Source: Anaerolineaceae bacterium UBA1415
Lineage (GTDB): Bacteria; Chloroflexota; Anaerolineae; Anaerolineales; Anaerolineaceae
DNA length: 48,596 nt
Direction: 5' to 3'
Assembly: GCA_002305635.1 (NCBI GenBank)
Contig: DBPR01000002.1
Span: forward strand, 1-48,596
Each line of letters starts with the position of its first letter. Position 1 is the first letter of the stretch. The notes under the pieces are model-generated. The model ran no database searches and had not been told where the DNA came from. It worked only from the letters and a program-made list of their open reading frames with translations. Positions 42,489-48,596 of the stretch are shown here, piece after piece. The position numbers and the translations under genes were made by a program.

Positions 42489-43229
42489 ATGCAACCGAAT
42501 GAGACAAATCCAACAGAACAAGCAAGCCTGCGCTTTAAATATCTCGACCTCGTCATGGTCGCTTTTACCGTGATCCTGATCTTAAGCAACTTTGCTTCTT
42601 CTGCCAAGATCATCAACTGGGGCGTCTCCATCGGCAAAATTCCTCTGGCATTTGATGCCGGAACGGTCTTCTTCCCATTCGCCTACATTTTTGGCGACAT
42701 CCTGACCGAAGTTTATGGATACTCGCGGGCACGCCGGGTGATCTGGATCGGTTTCGCGGCTTTGCTTTTCACCTTCCTGATGTTTTGGCTGATTCGCGTC
42801 CTGCCAGGCGAAACCTATTGGCTCGAAACCGTTGGACAGGAAGCCTTCGACTCCGTTCTGGGAGGGATCAGCTTTGGCGGGATCGTTCTTGCCAGCGTTG
42901 TCGGCTACCTGATCGGTTCCTTCTCCAACTCGATCATCATGGCAGTGATGAAGCGCCTGAGCCATGGCAAACATCTTTGGATGCGCACCATTGGCAGCAC
43001 GCTGGTGGGCGAGTTTCTTGACTCGGCCATTTTTATCGCCATAGCCTCGCTGACAGGCGTCTTCCCTTGGGACTTATTCTGGAGCCTGACCCTGACCAAT
43101 TATATTTTCAAGGTCGCCATTGAAATGCTCTCGACGCCTCTGACCTATCTTGTGACAAACAGGTTGAAGAAAGCCGAAGGAATTGATGTCTATTCAGACC
43201 TTACAGATCTGAATCCTCTCTCGTTTTAG
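42489..43229 (+). CDS. yhhQ: YhhQ-family queuosine precursor transporter
   Basis: A 246-residue membrane protein with about six helices and the DUF165/Vut_1 hallmarks FFPFAYIFGDILTEVYGY (about 61-78), ARRVIW and RTIGSTLVGEFLDS. Characterised members take up preQ0, preQ1 or queuine. Together with the divergent Tgt nearby, the sequence supports salvage of a 7-deazaguanine base for tRNA position 34. The gene ends inside the convergent rsmI gene, a 29-base tail-to-tail overlap. Confidence 0.92.
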   Translation: MQPNETNPTEQASLRFKYLDLVMVAFTVILILSNFASSAKIINWGVSIGKIPLAFDAGTVFFPFAYIFGDILTEVYGYSRARRVIWIGFAALLFTFLMFWLIRVLPGETYWLETVGQEAFDSVLGGISFGGIVLASVVGYLIGSFSNSIIMAVMKRLSHGKHLWMRTIGSTLVGEFLDSAIFIAIASLTGVFPWDLFWSLTLTNYIFKVAIEMLSTPLTYLVTNRLKKAEGIDVYSDLTDLNPLSF

Positions 43230-43902
43230 CTTTTTCTTTCCGCAAGCCCTCAATGCTGACGACAAATTCTCCCCTGATTTTGTCTTCTTCAAGCTTTGCA
43301 ATGATCTCAGAAATTGTCCCGCGGTAATGCGTTTCAAACTTTTTGGTCAGATCGTTGGCAACCACCGCCCGGCGATCACCCAGGATCTCAAGACAGTTCT
43401 TCAGAAAGGCTAAAATCCGATATGGACTCTCATAAAACACGAGTGTATGCGGCGACTCCGCTTCCATGGCGATAAAACGTTTGCGCGGGCCTTCCTTATT
43501 GGGAGGGAAACCCTTAAAGGTAAAGCTGTGCAAAGGCAGATCAGCCAGTGTCAACGCCATGATCACTGCCGAAGGGCCAGGGATTGAAACTACCTCAATA
43601 CCCGCCTCCAGCGCGGCGTGGGCGATCAGATAACCGGGGTCAGAAATTCCGGGCGTTCCTGCATCGGTCACGATCGCGACCTTTTCCCCCTTTACCAAAC
43701 GTTCAATGATCTTCGGCACAACTTTTCTTTCATTGAAGTTGTTAAAGGCCAGTTGCGGTTTGCTGATCTCATAATGCTTCAAAAGAATGCTGGTTTTTCT
43801 TGAATCTTCACTGGCGATCAGATCTACCTGCTTCAAAACCTCTACAGCCCGATAAGTGATATCGCCAAGGTTTCCAATGGGTGTTGCGACCAAATAAAGC
43901 AT
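43201..43902 (-). CDS. rsmI: 16S rRNA (cytidine-1402-2'-O) methyltransferase
   Basis: A 233-residue canonical RsmI: MLYLVATPIGNLGDIT at the start, SEDSRKT (34-40), TDAGTPGISDPG and GFPPNKEGPRKR all match. It makes Cm1402 in the P-site part of helix 44. It differs from the paralogue at 36759 in the motifs named there, so the window has two RsmI-family genes with this one as the likely housekeeping enzyme. It is convergent with yhhQ and diverges from the 574-residue protein gene. Confidence 0.93.
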   Translation of the reverse strand: MLYLVATPIGNLGDITYRAVEVLKQVDLIASEDSRKTSILLKHYEISKPQLAFNNFNERKVVPKIIERLVKGEKVAIVTDAGTPGISDPGYLIAHAALEAGIEVVSIPGPSAVIMALTLADLPLHSFTFKGFPPNKEGPRKRFIAMEAESPHTLVFYESPYRILAFLKNCLEILGDRRAVVANDLTKKFETHYRGTISEIIAKLEEDKIRGEFVVSIEGLRKEKAKTREDSDL

Positions 43903-43949
43903 ATTTTCTCCTCATGCAATTATACGGCGAGTTTCCATCTTAATAGACA

Positions 43950-43958
43950 TGATAAAAT
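43950..43958 (+). promoter_or_regulatory. Putative extended -10 promoter of the 574-residue protein gene
   Basis: TGATAAAAT fits TGn-TAAAAT. It lies 26 bases before the ATG at 43985, and AAAAAGG in between can serve as ribosome binding site. No -35 hexamer is evident at the usual distance. Confidence 0.4.
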
Positions 43959-43984
43959 TTTCAAAATGAAAAAAGGCAAACAAT

Positions 43985-45709
43985 ATGGAAAGAACTGTAC
44001 CCATCCGATCCTCTGAAGAAATTGATCTCTATTTACGCACGATCTATTCGCTTTTGCGCTCAAGCGAAGAAGTGCGCATCCGCACGCTCGAAGGAGTCCA
44101 TGCCGGTACAGACTCTTCCTTACACATGTACGCCAAAGAAAACAAGCCGGATACTTCCGCTTTGCTATATTCTTTGCAGCGTCTGCCAAAAGAGATCATC
44201 CACGTCCAAAAGGTGATTTTGGGGCAGTCTTCGTCCAGTTTCATCGAACGAGGCTATCAGGACATCGAATCCTGGCAGGAAGTTTCGGCACGCGCGCGCC
44301 GCCGCAAATGTTATTACAATGGCGATGATATCCTGGCGTGTTTTATTGCCTCCCGTTCAGATATAGACGACGTGGTCCCTGTTCTAACAGCCCTTCAGAT
44401 CGAATGGAACAAACTGCACTTTTTGATCAATACTTTGCCAGAAGGCTTGCTCGAAAAAGCCCTGCCATCAAAACGCAAAGCTTTCTACCAATTAGGACAA
44501 TTATTACACCTCTCAATTGATGATCTGGCTCGCCTTTTCACGATCCTCGGAGAAGACTTCACCAGCACAATGCGCTTGTTTGGTTCCCGACAAGCTGATT
44601 TCTCGATCCAGCTGCTAAGTGGATCTCTAAATGACTATAGACGCGCTACCGTAGACTGGTGGAGAAACATTGAGAACAATTTTCCAGAGATCACTAAGCG
44701 TCCGATCTACTTCGTTTCTTCCAATACTCACAGCCTGACCAACCTGCTTTCTGGTTATGCCCTGGGAAAGAAAGAAATCTTACTCTCTCATATTCGCGAA
44801 AACGAACCCGCTCTCGAAGCAGAGTGGGAAGAAATAAATCGACAGGATTCATTGTCTAACCTTGAGAATTTCTACTATTACGCGATGAAAACCTACCTTG
44901 GCTCTCATAAAAATGACCAGTTGGTAGAAGAGCAATTAAAGTTTGAGCGCGAACGTGGCATTTTCCGCGTTCCCAGCAAACACTCCTTTGATATCGAAGC
45001 CAATATCATTGACCTCTCCAGGCTTGATCCAGAAACGATCGACCGACGTCTTGCGCCTGCCAATGGGGACAATACGCTCAATTTCCTCAAAAGAAGCAAC
45101 GCGGTGATCTTAAATATCGATTACCCACTTGGCGTGGCAGCTTACAACCTCCTGACCAAAATTTCAGAGAACGTAAACGAGATCCTCGGCATTTATGTCA
45201 TGGGCAAAGCTGCCAGTCTCAACGCGGTCAAAGGCGATGTGATCATTCCAGAAGTTGTTTATGACGAGCATTCCCAGAACACCTATATCTTTTCCAATAA
45301 GTTTTCAGCCACAGATGTTTCTCCCCATCTAAGCTATGGAACCGTGCTTGATAACCAAAAAGCGGTCACCGTTCTTGGCACCTATTTGCAGAACAAGAAT
45401 ATTTTGGATGTCGTCTATCGTGAGGGCTATACTGATATTGAGATGGAAGCCGGACCCTATCTTTCAGCTGTTTACGAGCTTTCCCGTCCGCAGCGCTACC
45501 CGATCAATCAGATCGTCAATCTGAACAAACTTTCCTTTGACCTGGGCATCATGCATTATGTATCTGATACCCCCAACACCAAGGGGAAGAACCTCGGCGC
45601 CGGGGGCTTGTCTTATTTTGGAATGGATTCCACCTACGCGGTTTCCATTACCATCCTGAAACGCATTTTGCAGCTTGAAAAAGAAAGGCTCGCCAAAAAA
45701 GGCGCTTAG
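43985..45709 (+). CDS. Protein of unknown function with a nucleoside-phosphorylase-like C-terminal region
   Basis: A 574-residue soluble protein. Residues about 370-560 resemble the purine nucleoside phosphorylase/MTA-SAH nucleosidase fold: IYVMGKAASLNAVKGDVIIP (403-422) recalls the substrate loop, and YTDIEMEAGPYLSAVYE (482-498) recalls the conserved DMEA-type helix that binds the ribose. The first ~250 residues (TLEGVHAGTDSSLHMY; NGDDILACFIASRSD) and a middle part (PIYFVSSNTHSLTNLLSGYA, 240-259) are not recognised. It may correspond to a large uncharacterised family (possibly DUF6909), recalled with low certainty. It is monocistronic between rsmI and valS. A nucleoside- or nucleotide-related function is inferred only from the C-terminal region. 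Confidence 0.7.
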   Translation: MERTVPIRSSEEIDLYLRTIYSLLRSSEEVRIRTLEGVHAGTDSSLHMYAKENKPDTSALLYSLQRLPKEIIHVQKVILGQSSSSFIERGYQDIESWQEVSARARRRKCYYNGDDILACFIASRSDIDDVVPVLTALQIEWNKLHFLINTLPEGLLEKALPSKRKAFYQLGQLLHLSIDDLARLFTILGEDFTSTMRLFGSRQADFSIQLLSGSLNDYRRATVDWWRNIENNFPEITKRPIYFVSSNTHSLTNLLSGYALGKKEILLSHIRENEPALEAEWEEINRQDSLSNLENFYYYAMKTYLGSHKNDQLVEEQLKFERERGIFRVPSKHSFDIEANIIDLSRLDPETIDRRLAPANGDNTLNFLKRSNAVILNIDYPLGVAAYNLLTKISENVNEILGIYVMGKAASLNAVKGDVIIPEVVYDEHSQNTYIFSNKFSATDVSPHLSYGTVLDNQKAVTVLGTYLQNKNILDVVYREGYTDIEMEAGPYLSAVYELSRPQRYPINQIVNLNKLSFDLGIMHYVSDTPNTKGKNLGAGGLSYFGMDSTYAVSITILKRILQLEKERLAKKGA

Positions 45710-48393
45710 CTTAACCTCTCTCTTAATTTTTCCGCGCTGCTCTTATATCCAGCCAGCTTCTCGCGTTCTGCTTCTACAACATTCGCGGGAGCTTTTTGCG
45801 CGAAGGGTGAACTGAGCAATTTCTCAAGTCTGGCAATATGGCTTTCTGCCTCAGCTAACTCTTTTTCCAGCCTTTCCCGATCAAGTTCGCTCTCCGCACC
45901 AGCAGTCAGATTGAGATAAACCTCAATGTCTTCCACCACCAGCACGGTCAAACCTTCCGTATCAGGCTTTTCAGCATAAACAACCAGGCTTTCTTCGTTC
46001 AAACCAGCAAGGTCAACCAGGAGATTCTTGTTTTCTTCCAGGAAATCAACTCTTGCGGCGCTGACAAGGATCGCGTCAACCTTCTTATTGGGTTCAACCT
46101 TGAACTCTGAACGCAAATTACGAATCGAGCGCACAAGTTCCTGCACCAGATCGAAATCCTTGATCGCAGAGTCTTCCCAGCTTACGTTTTGTATTCTTTC
46201 CGGCCATTTCGCGACCATCAGATGCTCTTCCCAACCATTTTCCGGGGTATAAACCTTATCATTGCTTTGGCAGGCATTTTTCAAATGCCCCCACATCGCT
46301 TCGGTCACAAAGGGGGTAAAGGGATGCAACAAGCGCAGCATCAGATCCAGCACTTCTGCCAGAATTCTGGCGGTACTGGCAGCCCTGTCATCATCCTCAT
46401 TCAACTGGCGCTTGGAAGCTTCCAGATACCAATCGGCGAAATCGTTCCACAAAAATTCATATACCTGCTTGCCAGCCTCGCCAAACTGGTAATTTTCAAA
46501 AAGGCTGTTGACATTATTAACGGTTTGTCTGGTTTTGGCCCAGATCCAGGCGTCCGCCAGCGTCAGCTTCGCTTCATTTTCCTGTTGCTTCTCAATTCGA
46601 TTGATGGCATTGATCACAAAGCGGCCGATATTCCAAACCTTGTTGGCAAAGTTACGATTCGCCTCCACCTTCTTTACACCCACATTCTGGTCGTTGCCAG
46701 CGCTCGATCCGACAACCAGTGTAAATCGCAAAGCATCAGTGCCGTATTCATTCATCAAGACCAATGGGTCAATGACATTGCCCTTGGTCTTGCTCATCTT
46801 CTGACCCTTGTCATCACGCACCAGGCCGTGCAGATATACAGTGTGGAATGGTGCTTGCTTCGTAAAGTACAAAGCATCCATTACCATTCTCGCCACCCAG
46901 AAGAAAATGATGTCATAGCCAGTCTCCATCACACTGGTTGGATAGAAATATTTGAGATCCGGGGTTTCATCAGGCCAGCCAAAGACTGAAAAAGGCCATA
47001 ATCCTGACGAGAACCAGGTATCCAGCACATCCGGGTCCTGCACCAGATCATGGGAACCGCATTTCGGACATTCGCTGGGGTCTTCCCTTGGAACGATCAC
47101 CTCATGACAATTCTGACAGGTCCAGACCGGAATGCGATGCCCCCACCAGAGTTGACGGCTGATACACCAATCCTGAATGTTATCCATCCAGTTCAGGAAG
47201 ACCTTTGTAAAACGTTCCGGGACAAAAGTGATCTCACCTTTTCGCACCGATTCAGCCGCCGCGGCTGCCAGACTATCCATCTTGACAAACCACTGGCTTG
47301 AAACCAGCGGTTCCACGATCTCACCGCCGCGCTGGGATCGGGGCACGTTCATTAAATAGGGCTCTTCTTTGATAACAAGGCCAGCCTCTGCCATATCAGC
47401 CCATATCGCTTTGCGAGCCGCGAAGCGTTCCATCCCGGCATATTTGCCTGCATTTTCGTTTAGGGTGGCATCCTTGTTCATAATATTGATCAATTCAAGG
47501 TGATGGCGTTCGCCAATTTCATAGTCATGCGGATCATGTCCTGGGGTGATCTTCAGCGCGCCGGTACCAAACTCCTTGCTGACGTAATCATCCGCGATCA
47601 CAGGGATTTTTCTACCCAAAACTGGCACCAAAACCTTTTTACCCACAAACTTTTGATAGCGTTCATCATCCGGATGCACTGCCACGCCTGTATCGCCAGG
47701 AATGGTTTCCGGTCGGGTTGTGGCAACCGGCAAGTAATCCCCGGAACCATCCGCGAGCATATATTTGAAATAATAAAGCTTGCCCTGTTCTTCTGAATAC
47801 TCAACCTCCAGATCAGAAACAGCCGTTTGCAGACCGGGCGACCAGTTGATCATGCGTGGTCCCTGATAAACCAACCCATCTTCATAAAGGCGAATGAAAG
47901 CTTCGCGTACTGCTCTGGCTAATCCTTCATCGAGCGTAAAACGTTCCCGTTCCCAATCGCACGAAGCGCCCAAACGCCGCAGTTGGGTTGTGATCTGTCC
48001 ACCATACTTATGTTTCCATTCCCAGACACGGGCTTCAAAAGCTTCACGACCCAAAGCTTCCCGCGAAGTTCCTTCAGAACGCAAGAGGTTCTCCACCTGC
48101 AATTGAGTGGCGATGCCGGCATGGTCTGTTCCCGGCACCCACAAAGTTGGCTCACCCTTCATGCGGTGATAGCGGATCATAATGTCTTCAAGCGTCACGA
48201 ACAAAGGGTGCCCCAGATGCAAAGAACCGGTCACGTTTGGGGGTGGGATAACAATGACAAAAGGCTCTATGTCTGGGTCATGACCAGGCTCATTTGGGTC
48301 ATTCGTCGGTTTGAAATAACCTCTCACTTCCCATACCTTATAAATATCTTCTTCGTACTCCCTAAAATCGTATGCCTTTGGCAGTTCTGTCAT
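45706..48393 (-). CDS. valS: Valyl-tRNA synthetase
   Basis: An 895-residue class I synthetase. PPPNVTGSLHLGHP holds the HIGH-type motif (HLGH), KMSKTKGN is the KMSKS motif, and TTRPETIPGDTGVAVHPDD belongs to the editing domain. An anticodon-binding domain and a C-terminal coiled coil (LDRERLEKELAEAESHIARL) complete a typical ValS. The ATG at 48393 is chosen because AATTGGAGGTC precedes it and MTELPKAYDF is the family start; the upstream frame to 48432 lies inside the leader terminator. Expression should be controlled by the T-box leader. The stop overlaps the convergent neighbour's stop by four bases. Confidence 0.96.
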   Translation of the reverse strand: MTELPKAYDFREYEEDIYKVWEVRGYFKPTNDPNEPGHDPDIEPFVIVIPPPNVTGSLHLGHPLFVTLEDIMIRYHRMKGEPTLWVPGTDHAGIATQLQVENLLRSEGTSREALGREAFEARVWEWKHKYGGQITTQLRRLGASCDWERERFTLDEGLARAVREAFIRLYEDGLVYQGPRMINWSPGLQTAVSDLEVEYSEEQGKLYYFKYMLADGSGDYLPVATTRPETIPGDTGVAVHPDDERYQKFVGKKVLVPVLGRKIPVIADDYVSKEFGTGALKITPGHDPHDYEIGERHHLELINIMNKDATLNENAGKYAGMERFAARKAIWADMAEAGLVIKEEPYLMNVPRSQRGGEIVEPLVSSQWFVKMDSLAAAAAESVRKGEITFVPERFTKVFLNWMDNIQDWCISRQLWWGHRIPVWTCQNCHEVIVPREDPSECPKCGSHDLVQDPDVLDTWFSSGLWPFSVFGWPDETPDLKYFYPTSVMETGYDIIFFWVARMVMDALYFTKQAPFHTVYLHGLVRDDKGQKMSKTKGNVIDPLVLMNEYGTDALRFTLVVGSSAGNDQNVGVKKVEANRNFANKVWNIGRFVINAINRIEKQQENEAKLTLADAWIWAKTRQTVNNVNSLFENYQFGEAGKQVYEFLWNDFADWYLEASKRQLNEDDDRAASTARILAEVLDLMLRLLHPFTPFVTEAMWGHLKNACQSNDKVYTPENGWEEHLMVAKWPERIQNVSWEDSAIKDFDLVQELVRSIRNLRSEFKVEPNKKVDAILVSAARVDFLEENKNLLVDLAGLNEESLVVYAEKPDTEGLTVLVVEDIEVYLNLTAGAESELDRERLEKELAEAESHIARLEKLLSSPFAQKAPANVVEAEREKLAGYKSSAEKLRERLS

Positions 48394-48413
48394 CCTGACC
48401 TCCAATTTATTAA

Positions 48414-48447
48414 TAAAAAAACTTTCGCTCAAACAGAGGGCGAAAGT
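48414..48447 (-). terminator. T-box leader terminator hairpin of valS
   Basis: On the minus strand ACTTTCGC (48447-48440) pairs with GCGAAAGT (48428-48421) around an 11-base loop and is followed by seven T residues. It lies 21 bases before the valS ATG and would stop transcription when the leader senses charged tRNA. Confidence 0.85.
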
Positions 48448-48596
48448 ATCTTCCGTGGTACCACCTCAATTCGGTCCGCAGACCGCACTTGGCTTGAGCG
48501 ATATCGGGCTCTCCCGGGAAGTTCTACTCTCTCGCGATTTCTTCTTCCGTCTTTCACGGCGACCTGGCTTTGCGCTTTCCGCGGGCTTCTCAGCTA
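48421..48596 (-). promoter_or_regulatory. T-box leader of valS (5' part outside the window)
   Basis: The antiterminator with the T-box is at 48474-48453 on the minus strand: CCG, AATTGAGGTGGTACCA, CGG. The bulge TGGT can pair with an ACCA tRNA end, consistent with the A73 of tRNA-Val. Upstream are hairpin-forming segments and a GAGAGAGTAGAAC stretch like those in other T-box leaders. A GTC triplet at 48563-48561 is a possible valine specifier, but stem I is cut by the window end, so this is not secure. T-box leaders bind uncharged tRNA and then let the gene be read. Confidence 0.88.

Noticed and set aside
48394..48432. N-terminal extension of valS to 48432
   Set aside because: The extra codons run into the leader terminator hairpin; GGAGG and the family N-terminus support 48393.

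Overview
The window is a gene-dense bacterial chromosome segment of roughly 48% GC by eye. No mobile elements, phage genes or CRISPR arrays are seen, and no stretch longer than 300 bases lacks a gene. The combination of F420 biosynthesis, a glmS ribozyme, a T-box leader on valS, a RodZ-like protein with duplicated HTH domains and Thr/Pro-rich membrane-anchored repeat proteins suggests an anaerobic member of Chloroflexota, probably class Anaerolineae. This assignment is inference, because no marker gene was compared.

Layout: (a) 1-57, a tRNA 3' end and a terminator. (b) 56-3968, divergent MFS transporter and GH31 glycosidase genes. (c) 3965-11370, a leftward run: glmS under a glmS ribozyme, mrp, a RicT/PSP1 protein, a PIG-L deacetylase, an M20 amidohydrolase and tatC-tatA-tatB. 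(d) 11463-12179, a DUF1361 membrane protein. (e) 12341-30454, one leftward run of 16 genes that overlap or are spaced by at most 22 bases. In transcription order these are mutA, mce, ssnA, npdG, cofE, cofD, cofC, an F420-dependent LLM oxidoreductase, a thioesterase, a ygfM-like FAD subunit, an xdhD-like Fe-S/Mo subunit, a CBS-type family II pyrophosphatase, xdhC, a fused FAD/Fe-S subunit, an xdhA-type Mo subunit and mocA. This run joins methylmalonyl-CoA metabolism, F420 biosynthesis and two molybdenum hydroxylases of the E. coli xdhD/ssnA type. (f) 30684-33906, rplI, a rodZ-like gene and rimO, rightward. (g) 33949-36657, murJ and an anchored repeat protein, leftward.

(h) 36759-43902 is the most striking region. 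Five rightward genes overlap by 4-8 bases: an RsmI-family paralogue, a divergent Tgt, two tandem homologues of the ArmA/RmtB 16S rRNA G1405 methyltransferases (the first with all motifs, the second degenerate) and an RsmF-like m5C methyltransferase. They are followed by rsmE, a YhhQ-type queuosine-precursor transporter and a canonical rsmI. Most of these families modify the ribosomal decoding site (16S positions 1402, 1405, 1407, 1498) or the tRNA wobble base 34, so the cluster looks like a decoding-centre modification island.

(i) 43985-45709 encodes a 574-residue protein with an unrecognised N-terminal region and a nucleoside-phosphorylase-like C-terminal region. (j) 45706-48596 holds valS behind a T-box leader that runs off the window.

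Several starts were moved from the longest open frame on the basis of ribosome binding sites, promoters or family N-termini (glmS, mrp, mutA, the LLM oxidoreductase, the rodZ-like gene, the rsmI paralogue, mocA and valS). All functions are read from sequence motifs and remembered family members. No database search was run.
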